From the NCBI GenBank assembly GCA_900548905.1, contig URMK01000024.1, positions 1-64,000 on the forward strand: 64,000 bases of DNA. Reading direction: 5' to 3'. Below the pieces are notes generated by a model, which saw only the letters and a program-made list of their open reading frames with translations, searched no databases and had not been told where the DNA came from. Shown here piece by piece: positions 8,393-16,414 of the stretch (positions are counted from its first letter, which is position 1; each line of letters begins with the position of its first letter). The stretch comes from an uncultured Lachnospiraceae bacterium. GTDB taxonomy: Bacteria > Bacillota > Clostridia > Lachnospirales > Lachnospiraceae. The position numbers were made by a program, and so were the translations under genes.

Positions 8393-8959
8393 TCAGGAAA
8401 ACAGACGCGTGAAAAAATTACGGATGCTGTTACCCATATCCCGGAAGAAATCACGGATAGCGGACTTGGTTCCCTCCACCACAGCTTCCTTCACAGGCTC
8501 CACCACATTTTCCTGAATGGCGGCATCCGCACTTTTTTTAATCTGTTCCCCGTATTCTTCATACAGCTCCTGGGCTTTGGAAAGGATTTCATCGGAATCC
8601 AGTCCCAGGTCATTCATCTTACCGACCAATGCCACGATCTGATCCTTTTGTTCCTCCGTCAGTGTGATTTCCAGTTCTTCCTCACACTGACCGACAGCTT
8701 CCCGGATCTGCTCTTCCGTTTCCAGTTCCCCGGCATCCAGCTTTTCCTTCATCTTTTCCAGAAGCTGCTTTTGCTCCTGTGTAAGGGTAAAGCCGGTTCC
8801 GTCACTGAGAGTGAGCACCTGCGGATCGCAGGATTCCCTTTGTTCCGGCTGCGCCGGCGCGGCATACGCCACGGAGGCCGGCAATGCCGTCAGACAGCAC
8901 GCCGCCAGGAAAGCTGCCGTTATTTTTACCGCTGATTTTTTATATGTGTTGTTTTTCAA
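8393..8959 (-). CDS. Secreted DUF1002-like protein
   Basis: Small exported protein of 188 residues if it starts at the TTG at 8959. That start is preferred because it places a normal signal peptide at the N-terminus (basic start, hydrophobic core, cleavage after AYA). AAGGAAG lies upstream, and this start overlaps the hydrolase gene by only 20 bases. The mature part has two helical blocks, each with an EEQK-type motif (residues about 50-130), like the C-terminal half of DUF1002 proteins, and an amphipathic Phe-rich end. It is shorter than typical DUF1002 proteins. Function is unknown. An ATG 81 bases further upstream gives an N-terminus without a clean signal peptide. Confidence 0.6.
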   Translation of the reverse strand: MKNNTYKKSAVKITAAFLAACCLTALPASVAYAAPAQPEQRESCDPQVLTLSDGTGFTLTQEQKQLLEKMKEKLDAGELETEEQIREAVGQCEEELEITLTEEQKDQIVALVGKMNDLGLDSDEILSKAQELYEEYGEQIKKSADAAIQENVVEPVKEAVVEGTKSAIRDFFRDMGNSIRNFFTRLFS

Positions 8960-9938
8960 TATTGCCTGCTTCCTTTTTTGCTGCGGTTTTGACCGACCAT
9001 TCAAAGATGTCCTTCCAGACAAGCTCCCGGTCGCTTTCATTCACAAGCTCGTGCCTGTCGTTTTCATACAGCTTCAGGGACACCTGTTTCATCCCCAGCT
9101 CCCGGAAGGACCGATATACGCTTTCCACGGCTTTCCCGTAATCCCCTACCGGATCTTCGGTTCCCGCCATGAACAGGATGGGCAGCTCCTTCGGCATGTT
9201 TTCCAGCCTGCTTTTGTCATGCAGCCGGTCTATCAGTTCGAACAGGGTGGCAAAACCTCCCAGGGTAAAGGTGAAGCCGCAAAGAGGATCCTCATTATAT
9301 TTGGCAACCTCCACCGAATCTCTGGATAACCAATCCATGGAAGAAACCGGATGGGGAATTCTTTTATTATAGCTGCCGAAAGCCAGGGCGTTTACCAATG
9401 CGCTCTTATGCTTTTCCCCCTGGAAAACCGTAAGAAATTTCACCAGCTTTTTGGAAAAGCCCAGCAATCCTTTGGGCTGCATCCCCGTTCCCATGATAAT
9501 GGCTCCGTCAAGACCGGCCCCGTACAAACAAAGGTAATTACGCAGGATAAAGGATCCCATGCTGTGTCCCATAATCAGATAAGGGATTCCGGGATTTTCC
9601 TCCTGCGTTTTCTTTCTCAGGCTGTGCACATCCTCCACGGCTGTAACCGCCGGATCCTGCCGGCAGAAATAACCGTATGGATGGCTGCTTTCCCCGCCTT
9701 TTCCAGCTTCCTGCGCGCTCTCGTATATGCTTTTCCCATGCCCCAGATGATCGTTGCCGGTTACCAGAATCCCTTTCTGTGCCAGGTAAACCGCAAGACG
9801 ATCGTAGCGGTTGATATATTCCGCCATCCCATGGACAATCTGCAGGATACACACCGGCTTTCCGTCCGGTATCCATACCGCCCCATGGATTTTGGTAACA
9901 CCGTCACCGGAATCATAATAAAAATCCTTTTTCTTCAT
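8940..9938 (-). CDS. Alpha/beta hydrolase, lysophospholipase/monoacylglycerol lipase type
   Basis: Cytoplasmic serine hydrolase of 332 residues of the S33/Hydrolase_4 group. The nucleophile elbow GHSMGS is near residue 123. The oxyanion region HGMAEYINRY near residue 35 and the late acid and His (GTEDPVG and ENDRHEL) complete the expected triad. Probable substrates are mono- or lysophospho-glycerides; specificity cannot be read from sequence. The start has AAAGGAGG upstream. The gene overlaps the DUF1002-like gene at its 3' end and follows metG by about 70 bases on the same strand. Confidence 0.82.
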   Translation of the reverse strand: MKKKDFYYDSGDGVTKIHGAVWIPDGKPVCILQIVHGMAEYINRYDRLAVYLAQKGILVTGNDHLGHGKSIYESAQEAGKGGESSHPYGYFCRQDPAVTAVEDVHSLRKKTQEENPGIPYLIMGHSMGSFILRNYLCLYGAGLDGAIIMGTGMQPKGLLGFSKKLVKFLTVFQGEKHKSALVNALAFGSYNKRIPHPVSSMDWLSRDSVEVAKYNEDPLCGFTFTLGGFATLFELIDRLHDKSRLENMPKELPILFMAGTEDPVGDYGKAVESVYRSFRELGMKQVSLKLYENDRHELVNESDRELVWKDIFEWSVKTAAKKEAGNIEKQHI

Positions 9939-9971
9939 TGGCAGCCCCTCCTTTCGCGTCTATCCTCTCAT

Positions 9972-9993
9972 GAGGCGGGCAGACGCCCGCCTC
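9972..9993. other. GC-rich hairpin after metG
   Basis: A 9-bp perfect arm (9972-9980 with 9985-9993) lies between metG and the hydrolase gene. No T-tract follows on the minus strand, so it may be a processing or pausing element rather than a full terminator. Confidence 0.45.
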
Positions 9994-10008
9994 TCTGGCA
10001 TCCGGGTG

Positions 10009-11985
10009 TCAGCAAATCTCCGCGCCCGCCGGCATTTCCTTTTCGGGAATCACCAGGGCAAGGTTCCCTTCGGCATCTTCCGCACACAGAAGCATGCCTT
10101 CCGATACAATACCGGCCAGCTTCGCAGGTTTTAAGTTCACAAGCACCATCACCTTCTTGCCTACCATCTCTTCCGCGCTGTAATGGGCTTTGATGCCGGA
10201 TACAATTTGTTTTACCTGGCTTCCTACACGCACCTGGGAGCAGAGCAGCTTCTTGGATTTTTTAACCTCCTCGCAGGCAATGATTTCCCCTACCTGGAAC
10301 TGCAGCTGCGCAAAATCGTCATAGGTAATTTCCGGCTTCTGCGGGATATCGATAACCCCGGGCGTGTTTTCCCCGGCGTCTTCCCCGGTTCCTTCTTCCT
10401 CCGCCTTTCGGGCGGCAAACATGGTTTCGGCTTTCTCCACCACTTCTTTGGTATCCAGCCTCGCAAACAGGATTTCCGGCTTATCGGTCACCTTATTGCC
10501 GCCGGGATAATGACCGAATGAAGTGCATTCTTCAAAAGCGGGAAGCGTCGTCTGCAGCTGTGCGGCTATTTGGGCTGAGGTTTCAGGCATAAAAGGTTCC
10601 AGAAGGGAAGCGCCGATTGTAATGCCCTCCACCAGATTATACAGAACGGTGGACAGGCGGTCCTTCTTCGCCTCATCCTTTGCCAGCACCCAGGGTTGTG
10701 TCTCATCAATATATTTGTTGCAGCGCTTGAACAGGGAGAAAATCTCTGTCATGGCATCCGCCACACGCAGATCTTCCATTTTAGCACATACCTTTGCATA
10801 AGTCCCTGTCACGACAGCCTTCAGATCCGCGTCTACATCCTCCGCCGCTCCCTTGTCTTCCACAATGCCGTCAAAATACTTATTGCTCATGGAAATCGTG
10901 CGGTTTACCAGATTTCCCAGGGTATTGGCGAGGTCGGAATTAATTCGTTCCACAATCAGTTCCCAGCTGATCACGCCGTCATTTTCAAAAGGCATTTCAT
11001 GCAGCACGAAATAGCGCACCGCATCCACACCGAAGAAAGTAACCAGATCATCGGCATACATCACATTTCCTTTGGATTTGCTCATTTTGCCGTCCCCCTG
11101 CAGAAGCCAGGGGTGGCCGAATACCTGCTTCGGAAGCGGCTCGCCCAGAGCCATCAGGAAAATAGGCCAGTAAATGGTATGGAACCGGATAATATCCTTT
11201 CCGATCAGGTGCAGATCCGCGGGCCAGAGCTTCTTGTACTGATCGCTGTGCTTTCCGTCCGCATCATAGCCGATACCGGTGATATAGTTGGTCAGCGCAT
11301 CCAGCCATACATAAACCACATGCCTGTCATCGAAATCCACAGGGATTCCCCATGTAAAGGAGGTCCTGGACACACACAGATCCTGAAGCCCCGGAAGAAG
11401 GAAATTGTTCATCATTTCATTTTTGCGGGATACGGGCTGGATAAATTCCGGATGCTCATTAATATGCGCAATGAGCCTGTCCGCATACTTACTCATCTTG
11501 AAGAAATAAGCTTCTTCCCGGGCAGGCTTTACTTCGCGTCCGCAGTCGGGGCATTTCCCGTCCACCAGCTGGGACTCCGTCCAGAAAGACTCACAGGGCG
11601 TACAATAAAGGCCCTCATAATGTCCCTTATAAATATCTCCCTGATCATACAGGCGCTTGAAAATCTTCTGTACCTGCTTCACATGATCGCCATCCGTGGT
11701 ACGGATAAACTTATCATAAGAGGTGCCCATCAGATCCCACAGCCCTTTTACTTCACCGGCTACCCTGTCCACATATTCCTGGGGTGTTACGCCTGCATCC
11801 TGGGCTTTTAATTCAATCTTCTGTCCATGCTCGTCCGTCCCGGTCTGAAAAAACACCTCATAGCCGTCTTTTCGTTTAAACCGGGCGATACTATCCGCCA
11901 GAACCGCCTCATAGGTATTCCCGATATGGGGCTTGCCGGAGGTATAGGCAATGGCGGTTGTAATATAATACTTTCCTTTGCTCAT
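10009..11985 (-). CDS. metG: Methionyl-tRNA synthetase
   Basis: Class I synthetase of 658 residues that charges tRNA-Met. The HIGH-type motif appears as PHIGN near residue 20 and KMSKS near residue 298. The zinc-type knuckle between them (CTPC, then CPDC, around 127-148) is intact. The C-terminal 100 residues form the EMAP/OB-fold tRNA-binding and dimerisation domain, after a Glu/Gly-rich linker. Length is that of the long Firmicute form. A T-box leader with Met-type ATG triplets lies upstream, so expression should rise when tRNA-Met is uncharged. The ATG has AAAGGAG upstream. Confidence 0.95.
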   Translation of the reverse strand: MSKGKYYITTAIAYTSGKPHIGNTYEAVLADSIARFKRKDGYEVFFQTGTDEHGQKIELKAQDAGVTPQEYVDRVAGEVKGLWDLMGTSYDKFIRTTDGDHVKQVQKIFKRLYDQGDIYKGHYEGLYCTPCESFWTESQLVDGKCPDCGREVKPAREEAYFFKMSKYADRLIAHINEHPEFIQPVSRKNEMMNNFLLPGLQDLCVSRTSFTWGIPVDFDDRHVVYVWLDALTNYITGIGYDADGKHSDQYKKLWPADLHLIGKDIIRFHTIYWPIFLMALGEPLPKQVFGHPWLLQGDGKMSKSKGNVMYADDLVTFFGVDAVRYFVLHEMPFENDGVISWELIVERINSDLANTLGNLVNRTISMSNKYFDGIVEDKGAAEDVDADLKAVVTGTYAKVCAKMEDLRVADAMTEIFSLFKRCNKYIDETQPWVLAKDEAKKDRLSTVLYNLVEGITIGASLLEPFMPETSAQIAAQLQTTLPAFEECTSFGHYPGGNKVTDKPEILFARLDTKEVVEKAETMFAARKAEEEGTGEDAGENTPGVIDIPQKPEITYDDFAQLQFQVGEIIACEEVKKSKKLLCSQVRVGSQVKQIVSGIKAHYSAEEMVGKKVMVLVNLKPAKLAGIVSEGMLLCAEDAEGNLALVIPEKEMPAGAEIC

Positions 11986-12030
11986 TTGTCAAAATGCTCC
12001 TTTCCTGCTTTTCCTGATTGATCCCGTTAA

Positions 12031-12082
12031 CAAAAGCCCGTCTTCTTATTTTTAAGCTCTTGTTAAAAATAAGAAGACGAGC
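12031..12082 (-). terminator. T-box regulated terminator
   Basis: Arms 12036-12055 and 12063-12082 pair over 20 positions with one mismatch around a 7-nt loop. CTTTTG follows on the minus strand. This is the terminator alternative of the metG T-box. Confidence 0.9.
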
Positions 12083-12375
12083 CTTACGCCCGCGGTACCA
12101 CTTCTTTTTACCCGGTTCTCACGAACAGGGCCTTTGCAGGTACATCCGAAACAGTTTCCTGTCCCTTCAATACCTTGCCGCTGTAACAGGCGGCGCCTGT
12201 CGCAGCCTTGCCCCCGGTATCCCGGCGGTTCGGTGCGCTGCTCCGAAGCCATTTTCCATCCGTATCCGCCCGTTCCCTCTCAGCCTGCGGCGGCAGCAGC
12301 CTGCTGTCCGCCCGGGGAACCTCTCTGTAAAGCTTTCCCGGATGTACTTTCTTCATCCTTGCTTTCTGTATAAAC
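12031..12375 (-). promoter_or_regulatory. T-box leader of metG
   Basis: The diagnostic T-box core GTGGTACCGCGGG lies on the minus strand at 12089-12102. Upstream are Stem I-like segments with AGAGAGG and CTGAGAGGG runs. ATG triplets at 12257-12259 and 12250-12252 are candidate specifier codons for methionine. Downstream is the terminator at 12031-12082. In this RNA class, uncharged tRNA binding to specifier and T-box favours read-through into the synthetase gene. The exact specifier loop would need a covariance-model fold. Confidence 0.92.
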
Positions 12376-12380
12376 TTCAG

Positions 12381-12407
12381 ATTATCACAATACCCCCAGG
12401 TTGTCAA
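12381..12407 (-). promoter_or_regulatory. Probable promoter of the metG leader
   Basis: A consensus -35 TTGACA (12402-12407) is followed by GATAAT (12381-12386, preceded by TGT, 15-nt spacing) or TAATCT at 17-nt spacing. It is placed correctly just upstream of T-box Stem I. Confidence 0.6.
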
Positions 12408-12443
12408 ACCGGCCGGTGCTTGCAACATAGTATTACCGTATTA

Positions 12444-13445
12444 TTACCAATTATTTACCGCGTGTTCGGCAAAAGACACCACATCCTTTATCTTCAGGCA
12501 CGTTCCGTCATCCAGCACCGCTTTCCCCGTAAATTTCCCGAACATCTGATGGCAGCAATTGTTCACCCAGAGCAGCTTGATTCTGGTCGTCCTGTCATAG
12601 CAGGGCGCCAATGTCAGATCCAGCCGCCCTTCCCGATCCGTCAGATGCCAGGGCTGCATATATTCCTTCCCCAGTTTAAAATCCACTTTTCCCAGCTTAT
12701 GGGCCTTTCCTTTATAAAAAAGCATATTTTCACTGGCAGTATCCGTATTTCCGAAGCCGCAGCCAAGATTAAAACCGAACATTTCCCCGTCCAGCCAGCC
12801 GCTGCCGTTGCTCCAGTACCATTCATTATGAAAAGGCCACACGCCTCTGCCCCAGTCCAGAATGCCGAAGGAATTCTTTTTGTCGAATTTCCACTCCCTG
12901 CCTTTCGCTTTGACATACCCTTCCGCCGTCATGCAGTTCATTTTATGGTTATAATAAAAAGCATGGGCATATTCATCAAAAGGAAGATTGATCACGAGGG
13001 AATTAGGATTCCTGCGTTCCAGACGGATTTTTACTTCCGCATCTTCCCAGCGGCAGGTCAGCAGCCGTTTCTGGTTCACTGTCTCAAAACGCATGGATAC
13101 GCCGTCTTTCTTATAGATAAGGGTGTTATCCTTTTCCGCATTTTCCGGCATATGAAGGGAACCGAAGGGCAGAACCAGTATTTTACTCAGGTCCAGCAGC
13201 TTCTCCCCCTTCACAAAATCAAACAGCATCAGGCTCACCTGCCCCGCATAAGCGGCATGGCCGATAGTGAACTGCAGGCACAGCCTGTCATTGGAAATCT
13301 GATAAAAGTCCCATTCCTTGATTCTCCACGGCGGGGCCTTAATCGCCTTCCTGTCATACACCAGCGTACTTTTTCTGGAATACCCCGGTATGGGACGCCC
13401 CTTCCCGTCCAGTACCGGCCCTTCTTTCAATAGTTCTTTTTCCAT
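12444..13445 (-). CDS. DUF2804 family protein
   Basis: Protein of about 333 residues matching the DUF2804 family, which has no established biochemical role. No signal peptide or membrane segment is seen. Visible hallmarks are many aromatic residues and the central block SFGILDWGRGVWPFHNEWYW near residue 200, with GFNLGCGFG and NCCHQMFGKFTG further on. The upstream ATG at 13451 has AGGGGG directly against it, so the second ATG at 13445, with six bases spacing, is the likelier start. The gene follows the MFS transporter with almost no gap and is probably translationally coupled to it, suggesting a joint role in uptake and handling of an unknown compound. Confidence 0.8.
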   Translation of the reverse strand: MEKELLKEGPVLDGKGRPIPGYSRKSTLVYDRKAIKAPPWRIKEWDFYQISNDRLCLQFTIGHAAYAGQVSLMLFDFVKGEKLLDLSKILVLPFGSLHMPENAEKDNTLIYKKDGVSMRFETVNQKRLLTCRWEDAEVKIRLERRNPNSLVINLPFDEYAHAFYYNHKMNCMTAEGYVKAKGREWKFDKKNSFGILDWGRGVWPFHNEWYWSNGSGWLDGEMFGFNLGCGFGNTDTASENMLFYKGKAHKLGKVDFKLGKEYMQPWHLTDREGRLDLTLAPCYDRTTRIKLLWVNNCCHQMFGKFTGKAVLDDGTCLKIKDVVSFAEHAVNNW

Positions 13446-13447
13446 AT

Positions 13448-14746
13448 TCATCCCCCTCGCTTTTCATACTGCACTAACAGTCTCTGCTTATTTCTTTTCC
13501 CCGCTGCCGCCAAAGGAATCAGAGTCAGCAGCGTAAGCGCCGCCGAAACCAGGAACAGGCTGGGACCAGGCACCATCCCCACCGTACCGCTGACCTCCAT
13601 CTCCACCCCCAGCCGGTTAATCACCTGTGTGGCAATGGCCGGCCCTATAATCATAGGCACACAGACAAAGAAAATCTGTTTAATTCCCTCAAACTGCCCC
13701 CGCTGATCCTCCGGATACAGATTCTTCATCCAGGCGGTAAGCGCCTGCAGCACCAGAATATATCCGATTCCGGCCCCGAACACACCGATGAGCAGCACAA
13801 CAAGACTTTGTGACAGGCTGACCAGAAGCAGCCCTGCGGTATTACATATAAGGGCCGCCAGTATTACCTGCGGCGTTTTCCCCCTGTCAATGAACCGCGC
13901 GGCAGGAATCGTCATAACCGCTGCTGCCAGCAGGCCCACACCTTGAATAATACCGGTCATCCCATATCCATACCCCAGGTAATTCACAAAGTAAATCGTA
14001 ATATAGGGAAAATACACATTAAACCCAATAAAATATACGGTCATCACCAGAAACACCCAGAACAGCTCTTTATTTTCCCGCACGGTATTCCAGTTAAAAA
14101 CCGTCAGGAACTGATGGCGGAACCCCTTTTCATCCCGTTTCGGCCGCAGGCCCGGCGCATCCTCCAGCGTAAACAGGCCAAAAATGCCCACCACCGCCAC
14201 CAGCCCTCCCATAAGGCCGAAAAAAGCGAAGAAATCTATTTTCTCAATGATAATCCCGGAAACCACCGCACCGAAAATCGTGGCGAATACAGGCATAACC
14301 GCCAGCGCGCCTCCCAGCTTTCCCCGGTTTTTCTCATTGGAGATATCCGTCGTCCACGGGCCAAATCCCCCGTCATTCCCCACGGAACCGAAAAAGCTCA
14401 TCACCGCATCCGCCAATACCACACAGGCCGCCGCGATAAACAGTGGATTCTTAGGAATCATCTGCGTAGCCCCGAAAAGGAAAGTAAAAATTCCCCACAG
14501 AATATATCCCCAGCAGATAAAGGGCTTTCTTTTCCCCCTGCGATCCCCCCAGGTTCCCACCAGAAAGGTACAGAAGGTGGAAACCGCTGCACTCACGCCC
14601 ACCATCCAGGATACAATGGCCGGATCCGGCGCAATTTTGTCATACACAAACGTATTGAACCAGGAATTCTCAATATTCCAGCAGATTTGCCCGGTCATTC
14701 CAAGTACCCAGATCAAGATCCAGTTTTTACGGCTGATTTTCTCCAT
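13448..14746 (-). CDS. MFS transporter, SLC45-like
   Basis: Membrane transporter of 432 residues with about 12 hydrophobic segments. The loop motif GTWGDRRGKRKPF near residue 65 is the MFS loop 2-3 signature (DRxGRR type). The early stretch ILIWVLGMTGQICWNIENSW resembles SLC45/GPH-like permeases for sugars. Substrate is unknown. It is the first gene of a two-gene unit with the DUF2804 protein. The start follows GGGGGGACGCATC. A minus-strand promoter is expected in 14747-14890, but I could not identify a convincing one. Confidence 0.82.
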   Translation of the reverse strand: MEKISRKNWILIWVLGMTGQICWNIENSWFNTFVYDKIAPDPAIVSWMVGVSAAVSTFCTFLVGTWGDRRGKRKPFICWGYILWGIFTFLFGATQMIPKNPLFIAAACVVLADAVMSFFGSVGNDGGFGPWTTDISNEKNRGKLGGALAVMPVFATIFGAVVSGIIIEKIDFFAFFGLMGGLVAVVGIFGLFTLEDAPGLRPKRDEKGFRHQFLTVFNWNTVRENKELFWVFLVMTVYFIGFNVYFPYITIYFVNYLGYGYGMTGIIQGVGLLAAAVMTIPAARFIDRGKTPQVILAALICNTAGLLLVSLSQSLVVLLIGVFGAGIGYILVLQALTAWMKNLYPEDQRGQFEGIKQIFFVCVPMIIGPAIATQVINRLGVEMEVSGTVGMVPGPSLFLVSAALTLLTLIPLAAAGKRNKQRLLVQYEKRGG

Positions 14747-14890
14747 GATGCGTCCCCCCGCTGCTTCCTGTAACTATGTAGTTATACTCTTATTTTACAC
14801 TTGTTATTAAGGTTTTACCACATAAATAAAAGTTTACCTTTGGCGTTCGGTACAGCTTTGCTCTCCCGCTTGTCCCGTCCTGCGTGCGCC

Positions 14891-14919
14891 TTGTTTTTCT
14901 TACGGCCCCGTGCTAAAAT
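14891..14919 (+). promoter_or_regulatory. Promoter of the thiolase gene
   Basis: -35 TTGTTT (14891-14896), 17-nt spacer, -10 TAAAAT (14914-14919) with an extended TGC just before it. It lies about 50 bases upstream of the ATG. Confidence 0.65.
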
Positions 14920-14967
14920 ACATTCATACAAACACAAAATGCCAGATAATGGCTGAATGGAGGATAT

Positions 14968-16152
14968 ATGAGTAGAAAGGTAGTATTAGCCGGCGGCTGC
15001 AGAACCGCAATCGGCGTTATGGGCGGAGCACTTTCCACCGTTCCTGCAGCAGATCTTGGAACCATCGTATTAAAAGAGGCAATGAACAGAGCCGGAATCA
15101 CTCCGGATATGGTTGACGAAGTATATATGGGCTGTGTTATCCAGGCAGGGCAGGGACAGAATGTGGCAAGGCAGGCCGCTGTTAACGCCGGCATTCCGGT
15201 AGAGGTTCCGGCTACCACAATTAATGTATTATGCGGATCCGGGCTTCATTGCGTCAATTTAGCGGCCAAGCTGATTGCCTGCGGTGACGCGGACATTATT
15301 ATTGCAGGCGGTACGGAGAATATGTCCCGCGCTCCCTATCTGGTTCAGCAGGGCCGGTACGGCTATCGTATGGGCAATGCCCCGCTTGAGGATTCTTTGC
15401 TGAAGGATGCCCTCACCGATGCGTTCCACGGTTATCATATGGGCATGACAGCTGAAAATATTTGTGAGCAATGGGGCCTGACCAGAGAACAGCTGGATGA
15501 TTTCGCGGCAAACAGCCAGCAGAAATGCGAAGCCGCCATGGAAAACGGGTGTTTCAAGGATGAGATCGTCCCTGTGGAAATCAAAACGAAAAAAGGAACG
15601 GTAATTGTGGATACAGACGAAGGCCCCAGAAAAGGGGTTACCAGCGAAGGGCTTGCCAAATTAAAACCGGCCTTCAAAAAAGAAGGCGGTATGGTCACCG
15701 CAGGCAATGCGTCCGGCATCAATGACGGCGCCGCCGCTATCGTTGTCATGAGTGAAGAAAAAGCGAAGGAGCTGGGCATCACGCCTATGGCGACCTGGAT
15801 CGCCGGAGAGCTGGCCGGCGTGGATCCTTCCATCATGGGTATCGGCCCTGTGGCGGCTACCCGGAAGGTTCTGAAAAAAACCGGTATGGAAATAGATGAT
15901 TTTGACTTAATAGAAGCAAATGAAGCTTTTGCCGCCCAGTCCGTGGCCGTTGGACATGATCTGGGCTTCGACCTTGATAAGCTGAATGTAAACGGCGGTG
16001 CCATCGCCCTGGGACATCCCGTAGGATGCTCCGGCTGCCGCATCCTGGTTACGCTTCTCCATGAAATGCAGAAACGTGATGTAAAGACCGGCCTGGCCAC
16101 TCTGTGTGTGGGAGGCGGCATGGGCTGTGCTGCGGTTGTAAAACGGGATTAA
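14968..16152 (+). CDS. thlA: Acetyl-CoA acetyltransferase (thiolase)
   Basis: Thiolase of 394 residues that condenses two acetyl-CoA to acetoacetyl-CoA, or the reverse, as the entry step to butyrate or butanol-type metabolism in anaerobes. The acylated cysteine is Cys89 in NVLCGSG. The later active-site motifs NEAFA, GGAIALGHPVGCSG and CVGGGMG are all intact. Length is typical. GGAGG lies four bases before the ATG. The other butyrate genes (crotonase, hbd, bcd) are not adjacent, so this copy is a stand-alone unit with its own promoter and a 3' hairpin. Confidence 0.95.
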   Translation: MSRKVVLAGGCRTAIGVMGGALSTVPAADLGTIVLKEAMNRAGITPDMVDEVYMGCVIQAGQGQNVARQAAVNAGIPVEVPATTINVLCGSGLHCVNLAAKLIACGDADIIIAGGTENMSRAPYLVQQGRYGYRMGNAPLEDSLLKDALTDAFHGYHMGMTAENICEQWGLTREQLDDFAANSQQKCEAAMENGCFKDEIVPVEIKTKKGTVIVDTDEGPRKGVTSEGLAKLKPAFKKEGGMVTAGNASGINDGAAAIVVMSEEKAKELGITPMATWIAGELAGVDPSIMGIGPVAATRKVLKKTGMEIDDFDLIEANEAFAAQSVAVGHDLGFDLDKLNVNGGAIALGHPVGCSGCRILVTLLHEMQKRDVKTGLATLCVGGGMGCAAVVKRD

Positions 16153-16178
16153 TACGGTTTTATTATATGTTCTGTAAG

Positions 16179-16213
16179 TTCCCCGCCCGCCTGCAGAGGC
16201 CGGCGGGGAATTT
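16179..16213 (+). terminator. Hairpin terminator after thlA
   Basis: The 9-bp arm 16179-16187 with 16202-16210 is extended by GCCT/AGGC inside and followed by TTTC. The T-tract is short, so termination may be partial and could allow read-through to the ABC exporter leader. Confidence 0.6.
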
Positions 16214-16230
16214 CATCATGAATTGCCGGA

Positions 16231-16338
16231 TGCAATGCCAAAAAGGGCAGTGCATTGTAAGGAGGTGGGCTCTTATGAGACAGAAACGAGGTAGAAGCTC
16301 AGTACAGTTTATGTAAGCTGTCGGCTGATTGTACTGAG
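16231..16338 (+). promoter_or_regulatory. Structured leader of the ABC exporter
   Basis: Two hairpins flank a strong ribosome site. 16231-16238 pairs with 16252-16259, ending right at the AAGGAGGTG. 16298-16306 (CTCAGTACA) pairs with 16330-16338. The second arm can also pair through CAGTACA with a TGTACTG at 16365-16371. The first arm of this alternative structure lies inside the 13-codon ORF at 16275, the usual arrangement of translation-controlled attenuators. Confidence 0.45.
16275..16316 (+). CDS. Putative 13-residue leader peptide
   Basis: The ORF reads MRQKRGRSSVQFM and stops at TAA. It has a near-perfect AAGGAGGTG ribosome site seven bases before the ATG, far better than chance for so short a frame, and ends inside the first arm of a hairpin. 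It lies 98 bases upstream of the ABC exporter. Leader peptides of this kind regulate some drug-efflux and resistance genes through ribosome stalling. The peptide does not match any stall peptide I know, so this is a hypothesis. Confidence 0.4.
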   Translation: MRQKRGRSSVQFM

Positions 16339-16414
16339 TATCCGTTCCGGCTGACGGGCATAGCTGTACTGACTTTAATGCAGCCATTTAACCATTTGCC
16401 AAAGGAGTACAGAT

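Noticed and set aside
10696..11811. Plus-strand frame of 371 codons opposite metG
   Set aside because: A shadow of the metG coding sequence; no start signal and no recognisable protein.
12018..13433. Long plus-strand open frame (471 codons)
   Set aside because: It is antisense to the T-box leader and the DUF2804 gene, lacks a ribosome site, and its translation is Pro/Arg/His-rich without domains. The minus-strand gene and leader explain the sequence.
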